A stretch of DNA of 64,000 nucleotides from Larimichthys crocea (taxonomy: Eukaryota > Chordata > Actinopteri > Sciaenidae), in contig NC_040018.1 in assembly GCF_000972845.2 (NCBI RefSeq), forward strand, positions 9,893,157 through 9,957,156, read 5' to 3'. This document shows, piece by piece, positions 52,634-62,639 of this stretch. The notes beneath the pieces were generated by a model that worked only from the letters and a program-made list of their open reading frames with translations, had not been told where the DNA came from and searched no databases. A program made the translations under genes and the position numbers. Each line of letters begins with the position of its first letter. Position 1 is the stretch's first letter.

Positions 52634-53055
52634 CTTTTTTTTCCCTCTTACATACACTTGGCTGTTGCTTGTGCACAGGTGTATTGTGGGTTTTTGAATC
52701 CCAGTGCCTGCTCTCTATTTAATGGAAGATAATGAATGAAATGCTGCTTGCTGTGATTCATCATTAAGTAATGTGGACACAGAGGATCACACTGACCTTT
52801 ACACAGGAGCAATGCACTGACATGCCTTTGATTCATCTGAATACTTACAGGACAGATCAACACACACTCATGCAGATGAAGATGTTGCACAAACAGATTG
52901 ATACTTTAGATGCTGCCCAGCTCAAATAAAATGTGAATATTTGAGAGGTAGATGACACAGTTTATGATCAATCTGTTTCATTTGAGAGGGAGGGGGGTGC
53001 AATACATGACACGTGGTGAAAGGTATAGGAGGGGAGGTGATGATCAGTCAGTTTC

Positions 53056-53061
53056 GCCTAC
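53056..53061 (-). promoter_or_regulatory. gpc6: 5' splice site of intron 1
   Basis: GTAGGC follows TCAG at the end of exon 1 on the minus strand. It is a weaker match than GTGAGT but has GTA and a good exonic CAG. Reading past it reaches a stop within three codons. Confidence 0.85.
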
Positions 53062-53224
53062 CTGATATTTCCTGATGAGGTACATTGACGAGGCTGAATC
53101 CTTTAACGTTATAAGCTTGCCTAACCTCGCTACAGCTCCGCGCTTTGCTTTCACCACCGGATGACAGGGACAGCAGCACCGACAGAGTACATAAGGCGAC
53201 TTGCAGCCTCCACATCGCATACAT
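53062..53224 (-). CDS. gpc6: Glypican-6, coding exon 1 (signal peptide and N-terminus)
   Basis: This exon encodes the N-terminus of the proteoglycan core protein. The first in-frame ATG is at 53224-53222 (reading M-Y-A-M-W-R-L), and a second is at 53215-53213. The second has G at -3 and the better start context; starting there gives 51 codons plus one base, close to the length I recall for human GPC6. A hydrophobic stretch (L-C-T-L-S-V-L-L-S-L) followed by S-S-G-G-E-S is a typical signal peptide and cleavage region. Next come K-A-R-S-C-S-E-V-R-Q-A-Y and K-G-F-S-L, then Q-E-I-S: the hallmark start of the mature glypican-6 protein, including its first conserved cysteine. The exon ends after the first base of a glycine codon, followed by the donor GTAGGC at 53061-53056. 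The open frame continues upstream only from a TTG, so I do not extend it. Confidence 0.9.
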
Positions 53225-53272
53225 CAGTGAAATCCTTGGTAATGTTTCACGGGGGTAATAACGAGCTCCGGC

Positions 53273-53306
53273 AGAAAGAAAAGAAGAAGAAGAAAAAAGA
53301 AAGAAA
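53273..53306. repeat. Homopurine tract 1
   Basis: Thirty-four bases of A and G only on the plus strand (polypyrimidine on the gene's sense strand), about 50 bases before the start codon. Confidence 0.9.
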
Positions 53307-53402
53307 TCCAAAAGGGCTGATTGGGGAGATTTCTCCAGTGAGCAGGATGTCAGATGTTCATTAAAACCCCTCCAGAATGTATAGAAAAAACAAAATCACT
53401 CC

Positions 53403-53432
53403 TCACTTTAGATTCTGGTACGTCCACCTCAT
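53403..53432 (-). promoter_or_regulatory. Possible upstream ORF in the 5' UTR
   Basis: ATG at 53432-53430 with G at -3, nine codons, stop TGA at 53405-53403. It would precede the glypican-6 start by about 180 bases and could lower its translation. It applies only if this part is in the mature transcript. Confidence 0.35.
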
Positions 53433-53435
53433 TGC

Positions 53436-53476
53436 AAAAAAAAAAAAAAAAAAAAGAAGAAGAAGAAGAAGAAAAA
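53436..53476. repeat. A20 plus (GAA)n, homopurine tract 2
   Basis: A run of twenty A bases followed by about seven GAA units on the plus strand. Confidence 0.93.
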
Positions 53477-53657
53477 ATCTTCGTATCTTCCAGATCGATA
53501 AAAAGAAAAAATAAGAAACCCAGAGCGAGACCCCCGATTGCTCCCCGCTTGAACAAATCCGTTGGAGATGAAGACAGTTGGTACCTGGTGCTCTCTGTGC
53601 CAACAACTTCTCCCGCACACACAGCAGCGCCCTGTGTTCGTGTCAGTGTGAAGACAG

Positions 53658-53693
53658 GAGAGAGGGAGAGAGAGAGAGAGAGAGAGAGAGGGG
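53658..53693. repeat. (AG)n, homopurine tract 3
   Basis: Purine-only tract dominated by AG dinucleotides; reads (CT)n on the gene's sense strand. It is a mirror repeat. Confidence 0.93.
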
Positions 53694-53826
53694 TGAGGAG
53701 AAAGCGAAATGCAACGGAGACGCACGCTGCACAAGCGAGCAAGAGCGCACAAGGGCAGGGCAAAACGTGGAGTGGAGTGGCTGCGACTTCAGCTGCTCGA
53801 ATCCAGGGGCGCGTACTGTCCTCTGC

Positions 53827-53833
53827 CTTTATG
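53827..53833 (-). promoter_or_regulatory. gpc6: TATA-like element
   Basis: CATAAAG on the minus strand within the CpG-rich region. It would place transcription start near 53800. Weak match. Confidence 0.25.
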
Positions 53834-53996
53834 CATCCTTGGTAATACGCACCACAAGCACAGCGCCGTGCAGACACATGTTGGAGGAGGAGGAGGCGCG
53901 GAGACCTGGAGGTAGGTTAGTGTAGGCGGGATAAACCTACACATGGAGCGGATTATTTATTTTAACCGATCTGTGGTCAGTCCACAAACTCACAGA

Positions 53997-54015
53997 CCCC
54001 CCCCCCACCCCACGG
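53997..54015. repeat. C-rich run
   Basis: Ten C bases, then ACCCCAC. It could be a hard-to-sequence spot. Confidence 0.85.
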
Positions 54016-54131
54016 CCGTTCAATGTCTTTTGATGATAATAACCTTATGGAGGTAATATGATAAAGGCTATCGGATTGACCTAGAACAGCATCTTGGCAG
54101 CTATCAACATTTTTCACCCAGAGGCTTTTTG

Positions 54132-54132
<1 letters not shown>

Positions 54133-54166
<34 letters not shown>

Positions 54167-54186
54167 ACACACACACACACACGCAC
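54133..54186. repeat. (CA)n microsatellite, 54 bp
   Basis: CA repeat with two interruptions (ATA and CGC) just upstream of the promoter. Confidence 0.95.
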
Positions 54187-57099
54187 ATGGATCATTTAAA
54201 GTTGCCTTGCATCATACACCACTCATATCTGCTGTTTTATCTCTTAAAAAATATGTGCATCTTTGCACATTTTGAATATTTTTTAACTTGATTTCATTTT
54301 TTTTTTAGGTCAGATTCTACATAGATAAAGAATTTACTCGAGCTGTGTGAAATTGCCTTCATCCTAATAGCCCTTCTGGCCTATTGTTGCCTAAATTACA
54401 CTTCCATTCTTGTACAAAATCACAATGCTTTCAACAGGCCAGGGCTGTTTGTGGGTAATACATCCATGAAAATCATTTTTACCTCATTTCAAAGTCACAA
54501 GCCACTAATAATTAACTACCTACCTTATGGCAGCATGCAGTCAAAGTGTGTCATCCTTAAAGCGTGCCTCTTTTTAACAACCAGACACCGTTTGTTGGAA
54601 GAAGAAGGAACCGCTTCCTTGTTACGTTGAAGGAAATACAACAAGAAAGGTATCTTGTTATAACGTGAAAGATTTTCTCTTGAGAGTATAAAAGAAGACT
54701 GCATCTCGTAATATCCTGTACAAACACTCCTGCAGTGTGCGTTTGTGGCTGTGGGAGCTACAGCTGGCTTGTTAAAACCAACTTTAAAATGCACTGTAAA
54801 AGTGCAATTAGCTATTATTCTAGAGTTGTGAAACGTAAAGGGAAAATCAGACATAGTGTTGCCGGTGCGTAGGGAGCTGATGGAAATTTGAGGGATGTTT
54901 TCATTCCTTTTGACACATTAACACATTATGAAATTTGTCTCTTGCAGAGAAATATGTGATTCTCAATTAAGTTTGTTGATACAGTGAAAGATGGTGGGGC
55001 AAAATGTTTTATCCTTTGGGATCTTTAGGAAGAAGTATTAAGTATTTTCATGCTTTTGGTTCAAACTAAGCACTGCTTTGACCTCCCGAGCATCCACAAC
55101 TACTACAACTACAAAATACGTTGCATCATAAATACTTACATACGTCAGTCTTAGTTGTAACAATTCTAAAGTAGTTAAAATGAAACTGAATGAATGAAAA
55201 TTAAGTGTATTGATGAAACATTGATGAAAATAAATGCAGCCCGTGTCAATATCTTTACATAAACAAATGCTACAATATTGACTGACAAACTGGCAAAGTG
55301 CACTGAACACTGGTGAACCTGTCAGAGACAGCCAGGAGGTCACACAGGATGAGGGGGGTGCGCAAATCTGTCAGTTGTACTCACTTTAACCAAAGTTAAA
55401 TGGCAGACAGTATTCACAGGGCAGAGGTGTAACATGACCTTACATACTGTAACTAGTCAGTTCAGTTGTGGTGAAGTGAGCAGCAGGGAATGAACAGCCC
55501 GGGCGTCTAGCTGTCTGGGAATGCTGATACTCTCAATAGAGGTGCAGACCTCCTCCTACAGGTGAACAGGTGGATCTCTATGTACTTGTTAGAATTACCT
55601 AGCGCATGTAAATGAATGTGCATGTGTCTCAACCTGTTGCTTAGGTGACATATCGACACATAACATGTAAAGGAATAACTAACGGTATGTTTGAAGTTCA
55701 CTTTAGGAACTCAGCGAACGTGAACTCAGTCAAGCAGGTCATCTTTTCTTTGAGAAGTGTTAAATCTGGAACTGCGTGATGTGGCTGTTGATCGCCCCAG
55801 ACATTTGCAAAAGGCATCGTGGACAATTGTTATTACATGGCTGCGTTGAATACTTGGTTATGATTCATCAATTATGGCCTTCTATACTGTGTTATTTCTG
55901 TCTGGCAGACTGCTACTAATCATAGACTCTGGAGGACCACAGCAGGCACAATAAAATCATTTTTAAAGAAACTAGTGAGTAGTGAGCAGGTCATTCTTGC
56001 TAAAATACACACTCCCTTCGCTCCTTTTGCATTGGGCATCCTGTGCCACCTCGTCGGGCAACAATGACTAAAACTAACTGTCTACACTTCTATATTTATT
56101 CTGAAGAGGTTTCTAGGTGGTTTCATGGTGTTTCTTGGAATATTATTGGCCAATTTAGCGACAAAAGACCGACCAAGAACTGTTAAAGACAGAGCTGGCT
56201 CTGTAATGAGTCACCACCCTGCGGATCTCTTGCTATTTTAGCACTACGTTTCCACTTTTACAGTGTAGCGTGTACAATTTCTATGAAATGATGCAATGCA
56301 AGAAACCATGGAGGTTTTTTGATTTAGTTAGCAAGTGATTCCTACTGGGTTTAATTAGCCTCTCCACACAGCACACAGCTACAGTGGCGGTCGGACAGGG
56401 ATGTTAATATTTTTTGTCTGTCATATCAGTGATTTGGGAATAAATAACTTCTAAATTCACACAGACTACCTTCATCTGTGAATAACTCATATCTCTGCAT
56501 TAGTGTCAACATGACTGTGTTTAGTTCTACTCCTCCACCACAGTGTCAGCCACCTGATTCATCTACACCATAACACATGAGTCCCAAGAAAGATCATTTC
56601 CAAAGAAGAGATACTTTTATAATACACATGTTGGACTTTGGTAATTTGATCGTTTCACAGCCAAATCTACCTTCTTTTAAAAGGAACACGTGCAGTCAGG
56701 CAACATGTCACACTGCCATCAAGCAACATAAGAAAACACCCTCATCTGTCACATCATTTCACACATTCCCACACATATTTTACAGGAGGACTCTGAAACC
56801 ATTTATGCTACCATACAGTGCACCTACAACATGTAAATCTAGACGTCTTCCCAACTCAAAAGAATCTAAATTCCAGCAAAAGTTGACCACAGCTCAGAAA
56901 ATACTCAGTTGTGCTTCTCATGGAAGATGATATTTGGGCCACAGTTTTGGATTGATGATGTGCAATTGAGTGCTGTTGTGTAGTAGATTTAATCCACATT
57001 TTTTTAATCTGCTGAGAGTTCTTGTGACTGTCATCAGTGTAGTTTTAATTGTGATGCTGTAACCATTGCTGAAAGATTAATATGAAGGGCCAAAGCTGG

Positions 57100-57101
<2 letters not shown>
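54187..57101. other. 5' flanking DNA, no gene recognised
   Basis: AT-rich. A 117-codon plus-strand ORF at 56577-56930 is the longest open frame but shows no domain, no codon-like bias and no splice context. Nothing else supportable. Confidence 0.5.

Positions 57102-57148
<47 letters not shown>
57102..57148. repeat. (CT)n microsatellite, 47 bp
   Basis: Perfect alternating TC run. Confidence 0.96.
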
Positions 57149-57151
<3 letters not shown>

Positions 57152-58299
57152 GCTGCATCTTTTAGTTTGTGCTGTTCATGTGGTGCTGTTGGTGGCAGTG
57201 TTGTCAATTCTTGGTTGATTTTATTTTTGTATTTTTTTTTATTATTTGTGTTAAAATGAGTTTTAAAAAAGTGTTTAAATCATCATGATAATACTCTAAG
57301 GGCAGAGTAGACATCTGGTGATGCAGATTCTCTCCTGCACTGTACACTAAGTCATGTGTCAAAATGATATGACATATATGACAAGAACAAAAAATCTCTG
57401 TGGGCGTATCAAACTGAAGATATTACTCCTGTCTGACAGATCTGGACATTATCTCGGTGCTGTTGACAAAGACAGACTCAGTCATTTGTGTGATATAAAT
57501 GAAACAGAAAATGAAATTAATTTAGTTTCATAATATTCTTTTTTTTTTTATACAAGGCCTTTGTTTAATAAGATTAAGAGGGAGGTTTTGCCTACGGAGG
57601 ATTGCTAACTGGAAATGAAACATTTGGTGATTATTTACAAATGGCTAAGGAACTTATTTTTCTCTTTTGAACAATTGTGGCTAAATTAATTCCTCTGTTT
57701 GTTTTTTTTCCATTTGGGAAGTTTCTACACACTGTTTACCTTCGTTCTGTGGTAAATGATCTTTCCTCAGGCATCAAAATCCTCAGGTCTGCTTGACTAT
57801 TATATATTAATTAAATGTAATCAATTTAAATAAGAATGAAGCCAAGAAGAACGTAAAAAGAAGAGCTCCACAATGTGCATATTCACAACGGTCGAACTTT
57901 GTAGTGATAGATGGTCAGTGACAGGACACTAAGGGTTTAAAAGAAGCTAAATTACCCCCATGAGCTCTCTCTGTGTCACAGCTAGTAATCGGGACTAATC
58001 AATTAACAATTAACTTCCAGTTGATTGTAAAACACCTAAATGCACCCTCACATTGTGTTCTTGTTTGAAATTTATAGACTTATATCTAGACACTGTATGT
58101 TGTTGTTCATTGCATGCTTGCTCAACTTAAAACCAGAGTCAAACTCCTTGTTTGTGTAAACATACTTGACCATTGAAGCTGATTCTGATGGCATCTAAAG
58201 CGTCTTATCTCTGGTTTGTCTTCTATTCAATTATCTTCTATTCTATTTAGGAAGTCAATGCCAGTCAAGCATGAAAGCCCAAGATCAAATGCGTTTTCC
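57149..58299. other. 5' flanking DNA, no gene recognised
   Basis: AT-rich with T-runs near 57231 and 57539. No coding evidence or recognisable repeat. Confidence 0.5.
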
Positions 58300-58540
58300 C
58301 CATTCACCATTGGTTTCATCTGCACAGCACTGTAATAGCCCTACTCAGCTAATAAGCCCTTGCTAATGAGGCCGAGAGATGATGGCCAGAAGGTGATCCT
58401 GGTAGTGGATCAATAGCTCACCACGGAGAGTCAGCACAGGGTTCGTCATGACTCATACTCAGTGCACCACAGGGAAAACTGAGCTTTCACTATCCGGGCC
58501 TGCTGCTTCACAAAACCATGTTAATTGTCAGAAATGTAAT
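58300..58540. promoter_or_regulatory. Candidate conserved non-coding element upstream of glypican-6
   Basis: Balanced composition, no repeats and no ORF. It includes CAGCTAATAAGCCCTTGCTA, a CATGACTCATACTCAG segment with an AP-1-like TGACTCA, and TAATTGTCAG / GTAATTACAC cores. Judged by texture only. Confidence 0.28.
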
Positions 58541-58730
58541 TACACCTTTTCATGTGATATTAATGCCCTAAAGTTTTATTTTAACTTTGAATCCATCACA
58601 AGATAGACAGCTACAGATAGCAAGACCCAAATATAGATCATCCAGTCGATCAAAATCAATACATAGAGGATTTACACACAAGCACAGAGAAGACAAATAG
58701 CTGACTGACGCCTTTGCCTTAAACTGTGGT

Positions 58731-58757
58731 TGGATGGATGAATGGATGGATGGATGA
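58731..58757. repeat. (TGGA)n tetranucleotide repeat
   Basis: About six imperfect units of TGGA, one interrupted by GAA. Confidence 0.9.
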
Positions 58758-59424
58758 GGACATCTTACTGATGGATCTCACAGTGAAAGAAGCATTTTAA
58801 TCAAATCCTAGAGACAATTAAACACAAGTGATTAGAAAGGAATTGAATCAGAGAAAGCACACTTGCTGTACAACAGTTGTTATTTGTCCTCATATGTGGC
58901 CAATTTTAACTGTTTAGCATGTTGTATTAGAATTAGAACACAACTCATTGAACTCACCGTGTTAAAGAAAACAAGCGACACAATGATATAACAGTGTTTG
59001 CTATAACGGTGCTTGTGTGGCATGCAATGTCACAGTGTGTATGCGAGGCACACTGTAAGCAGCTAAAGAATAAGGTCACTTTGTTCACATTAGCACAGCA
59101 AGCAAGGAGATGAATAATTAATCATATACGTATAATTCATGGACATTTAAGACAGATATGTGCAGTTACTGCAAAGAGGAAAAAGTCTTTTTTTCATATA
59201 GGAGACCTTGACTTTCTGATGCCTGTACTGAACACACAAATATCCAAGCAAGGAAGGTTATGTGAGTACATATAGGGTATGTTTTTCAAAAACACATTTA
59301 AACTTAACTGTTGCTGCCTGAAAGTAATATCACACACACATAACAGGGTATTTACACGTTTGTATGTTTCAAACCAAAGAAACCCATTGGTGTCATAACC
59401 ATGAAACATCTTTTGTGTTATGGC

Positions 59425-59790
59425 AGAAATTACCATCCATCTATTTATTTGTTTCACTCCACTTACCCAAGAATGTGTCATAGTAGCAGCAGACTAAACA
59501 GAGTAGCCCAGGTGTCCTTTTTCCAAGCCAATGTCCTCCAGCCTCTCCTAGGTGATATCGGCATTCCCAGACCTTGTAATCCTGGATATAATATACCCCT
59601 GGCGTGTCCCTGGGCCTCCTTCCTGTTCATTATGCCTGGAATATCTCCACATGGAGGAGTCACTGAGACATCCTAATCATATGCCCAAATCATCTTAACA
59701 GACTCTTTTTAAGCTGATGGAGCAGCAGTTCAGGCTCCTCATCCTATTTCTAAAGTCGAGCCAAGACACCTTGCCAGGAGAATCTTATCT
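59425..59790 (-). mobile_element. 3' end of a decayed non-LTR retrotransposon (LINE)
   Basis: On the minus strand, 59700-59670 reads L-L-R-stop-F-G-H-M-I-R-M, the decayed form of the R-W-x-G-H-x-x-R-M block found after the reverse transcriptase domain of many fish LINEs; the conserved tryptophan codon has become a stop. The sequence runs on with GGAGGCCCAGGGACACGCCA and ends in a GATGGATGG-type tail (59441-59433), a usual 3' terminus. Frameshifts and stops show it is dead. The clade (L2/Rex1-like) is a guess. Confidence 0.75.
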
Positions 59791-60194
59791 TTTCAGGCAC
59801 AACTCAAAGTTGAAATGCCACATTGAGGCAGAAACCCCCTGAAAATTGTTGCTGTTGGTTAAAATGCCTATAAAAAATAGATTCATTACATTCATTACAA
59901 GCCTTAATTTTGTAAGTGATTTAGTGTTATTCTTCTGTTGTTCAATGGGGTGCACCGCAGAGAACGTTAAATTATTTTCTATAGTAAAATTTTGATGTGG
60001 ATGCTAATTTATTCCAAAGTTAGACAACTTTGCAATGAATGTCTGTTGAGTTGTACACCTGCATGTATAGTAGAAATAAATAAGAAAGTATAGTAAGGGT
60101 CGCTCTGTTTTGAAATGGCAGTAAACATATAAGCTATTGCCATTTGTTTGTTATAGCCATACTGTAGATACAGTATAAGAGAGTTCTTAAAATA

Positions 60195-60388
60195 TATCTA
60201 TGGTCAGGGTGGTTGGTGGCGTAGTGGGTTAAGCGGCAGCCCCGTGTGTGGAGGCTACAGTCCTTGCTGCACCTGGCCCCGGTTCGAATCCCACATCGGA
60301 TGGCCATTTACTGCGTGTCACTCCCCTGCTTCCTGTCTATCTTCAGCATAAAAGGCCAAAAAAAATAATATATATGTATCTATGGTCA
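60195..60388 (+). mobile_element. tRNA-derived SINE with intact target-site duplication
   Basis: The body (60207-60376) has an A box (TGGCGTAGTGGG, 60217-60228) and a perfect B box (GGTTCGAATCC, 60281-60291), a short tail with CATTTACTGCGTGTCA and CTTCCTGTCTATCTTC, and an A-rich end. It is flanked by exact 12-bp direct repeats TATCTATGGTCA at 60195-60206 and 60377-60388. The preserved duplication points to a fairly recent insertion. It differs from the SINE at 6.8 kb. Confidence 0.9.
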
Positions 60389-60997
60389 TAGCACTGGAAC
60401 TATTTTTTGTGGTACTACAAACTACAATGTTCTGTCAGTCAATGTATTCTACACCATTGTATGCCTTATTCCAAACAGTTTTCTTAAATGTGCATTGTAG
60501 CCAAAGTCACATTGTGAGAGTTTGGTCCTGAATTTTACTCAGAGGTTTTGACAAGACTGTCTTGACTCCTAGGATGTACAGTAGTATCAATGGCAGGTAC
60601 TTAGTATGTTGAAAATAACCAAAACAAAGCATTGTACACTGAAGAATGAAAAGCAATCTCCAGGGAATCCAATATATTCCAAGAGGTCTGCACTAGCTAA
60701 TGATTTCAGACGTGAAGACACGATCAATAAACTGCATGCTGGCTCAAATGTTAAATCACAGTATGCCCATTCCTTAATCATTTTCACACAACACAGAAAA
60801 GGTCATGTCAGAGGAGTATCAATCTACGGTTGACAGGAATTATTTAGAATAAACAAACAGACCAGAATCAGCTATTATTTTAACACATTTCTTGGATTAG
60901 GCTTGGGTTGAGTGTAACAGACATACGAACTTCACCAACATTTAACTAGAAAGTACCAGAAAATTAAAGTATTCAGATAAACTTACCTGATTTTCTG
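60389..60997. other. Flanking DNA, no gene recognised
   Basis: AT-rich, with overlapping short ORFs on both strands (60587-60833) and no protein-like features. Confidence 0.5.
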
Positions 60998-62116
60998 TAA
61001 CACTTTCTTTGCAAGACTGTGCATAAGACTGACATGACACCATCATAACCGTGACATGAAGTGTGCCATGGACATGAAGGAGCCCTTATGAATATTTATG
61101 ACTGTTGTAATTAAGTGTCAATTATGTTTTTGTTTTTTTTAATGGATCAAAGCTTGATATTATTTGAGGTGTCTTTGTTATGACAACTTGACATTAACCA
61201 AGACCATGAACCATAACGTCATTTAAAGTGGTTTAATTCAGGCCTTTTCATAAAGATGTCATTAAATGTTATAAAGCCACCCTTGGACAACAAACTGTAT
61301 TTATGAACACAAACACATACAAAGAACCAAGACACTAAATCAAGATTAAATCATGGCTATTAAAGGATGCAAAAGCAACACAGAATCCCCAGCTGAGAGG
61401 CAGTAACTCCAGCAGACACTGCGCCAAGAGCTTCTTCCTTCTGATGTTTGCACAGGAGCCTTTAAGCGCCTCATTCCCCGGCCAGGTGCACCTCATTTAG
61501 TAATCAGGTGTAGTGCACCTGTGCAGAGCTAGAGGGAACAGGAGAGGGACAGGGAAACACATGCAGCTGTAACAGAATATTACATTTTAGTGTCGTATGC
61601 AGTCGGTCCTGACATTGGCTGTCGTGAGACCATTGTAAACTGTGTCATGAACAATCACCTCAGTACTGCACTCTGTCATCAAACCAGTCGCATAACTTTT
61701 AAAGACCTGTTTATGACAAATCCATATTGTACAACCGTAGTTGAGGTCATGTGAATTATTCATGACACTGTCATGTAATAAAACTTAATGACGTCTTTAT
61801 GACGAGTCCAAAATGCGTCACTGCAGTTGAGATGAAGGGAATTATTTATGACACAATTATAATAGTCATATGACAACCACTGTCAAAACTTTAGATAGTA
61901 TAATGTAAACACATCAAGATAAATAGTTTATACATGTTTGATAACTGGGCCTGTTATGACTTGTTTATGACAAACAATGTCACCTCACCATTAAAAATGA
62001 CATAATTCACTTAATGGCACTTAACCAATAATAATTCCTTAAAGACTTCTTCATGTTCATGACAGGTGTCGTATCATGGTTATAATGGTGTCATATCAGT
62101 CATGTTATGCAGACCC
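60998..62116. mobile_element. Foldback DNA element, about 1.1 kb
   Basis: The left end (GCATAAGACTGACATGACAC followed by CATCATAACC, near 61021-61050) is the diverged inverse of the right end (GGTTATAATGGTGTCATATC followed by AGTCATGTTATGC, near 62078-62110). Similarity between the arms appears to extend about 150-200 bases inward (CATGAAG..., ATTAAGTG...AATTATG). The interior repeats TCATGAC/TTATGAC words and has a GC-richer insert at 61380-61570. No coding capacity. It resembles a long-inverted-repeat element I recall from teleosts. Confidence 0.7.
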
Positions 62117-62639
62117 CTTGAATGAAGTCTTATGTCTCATGTTCCCCAAGTACGTTGCATTTGATACAAGTTGTTTTATTCCTGCATATACTTTGTATTT
62201 ACACTGTTACTCAAATCAAATGTACAAGGTTAACATGCTGTGATGTCAGCGTAGGTTTGTTTTCTCTGATCCTTAACAGAACATTTTTTTCTGATATCCA
62301 TTTAAGCCTTAATAATTTATTGAAATTGTTGCAGTGTGAGCCATTTTTATGTGTCATACATTATTCAAAGCAGTTTCAGGTGGTTGTTTTCCTGGTATTA
62401 AAATTGTTTTGAGCTAATTAATGATGTCCCAAGGCTTAGTAATTAGGGATTTGAATCGGATCGTAAATAGGGTCTGATGGCTTACGGGAAGTGCGGCTGA
62501 GGATGAAAAGTACAGGCATGGAAACGTTGAATAGGGGTGAAGAAGGTGAGAAGGATCCATGAGCAGAGAAAAACTAATAAGTGCTCATTTTTTTCCTGAT
62601 CTTTAAGGATCACTTTGCTGCTGGTCAAGCTAACACTAT
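62117..62639. other. Flanking DNA, no gene recognised
   Basis: AT-rich. A 96-codon ORF at 62122-62412 is hydrophobic by T-richness, with no domain. Confidence 0.45.

Larger units (their letters stand above)
50801..53055. other. Intronic sequence next to exon 1
   Basis: Contains (CA)n at 51767-51786 and (GT)n at 52609-52633. Otherwise AT-rich intron without a coding signal. Confidence 0.55.
23476..53061 (-). other. gpc6: Glypican-6 intron 1 (about 29.6 kb)
   Basis: This is the interval between the two coding exons. It is AT-rich with many stops in all frames. I found no further glypican-like exon and no nested gene. Contents that can be described (repeat fragments, simple repeats, hairpins, candidate regulatory blocks) are listed separately. 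A long first intron is typical of GPC6; in mammals it is far longer. Confidence 0.85.
1..53803 (-). other. gpc6: Glypican-6 gene, 5' part (transcription unit)
   Basis: This is the span of a minus-strand gene that starts near 53.8 kb (start site inferred only) and runs off the left edge of the window. Two coding exons, 53062-53224 and 23317-23475, are visible; they join in phase 1 and read through without a stop. Glypican-6 is a GPI-anchored heparan sulfate proteoglycan on the cell surface, known in vertebrates to modulate Hedgehog and Wnt signalling, bone growth and synapse formation. The two exons cover only the signal peptide and the first part of the cysteine-rich N-terminal domain. The large exon 3, the heparan sulfate attachment sites and the GPI signal are not in the window. 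Teleosts can carry gpc6a and gpc6b, and I cannot tell which this is. Glypican-4 is the closest alternative but fits the exon 2 residues less well from memory. Confidence 0.88.
53225..53803 (-). other. gpc6: Presumed 5' untranslated region of glypican-6
   Basis: The stretch between the first ATG and an inferred start site. It is strongly pyrimidine-rich on the gene's sense strand. Two upstream ORFs are present if it is transcribed: one of nine codons plus stop (53432-53403, with G at -3) and one of three codons plus stop (53361-53350). It could also contain an intron, because the pyrimidine tract 53306-53273 followed by GCCGGAG resembles an acceptor. No transcript evidence. Confidence 0.45.
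53480..53960 (-). promoter_or_regulatory. gpc6: CpG-richer promoter region of glypican-6
   Basis: CpG dinucleotides are clearly denser here than anywhere else in the window, for example GGGGCGCGTACT near 53808, GACGCACGCTGC near 53718 and GGAGGCGCGGAG near 53892. Together with its place just upstream of the first coding exon, this marks the likely promoter. The exact start site cannot be read from sequence. Confidence 0.65.

Noticed and set aside
53225..53311. N-terminal extension of glypican-6 upstream of the ATG
   Set aside because: The extension opens at a TTG codon and is phenylalanine/serine-rich because of the pyrimidine tract. The signal peptide follows the ATGs directly.
53350..53877. 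175-codon minus-strand ORF and overlapping 163-codon plus-strand ORF
   Set aside because: Both owe their length to the AG/GAA and poly-A tracts, giving serine/leucine or arginine/glutamate runs. No domain, and they overlap each other on opposite strands in the promoter region.
56577..56930. 117-codon plus-strand ORF
   Set aside because: No domain or signal; basic and serine-rich by base composition; isolated in flanking DNA.
60217..60291. tRNA gene
   Set aside because: Same reasoning; the flanking 12-bp duplication shows that it is a retroposed SINE.
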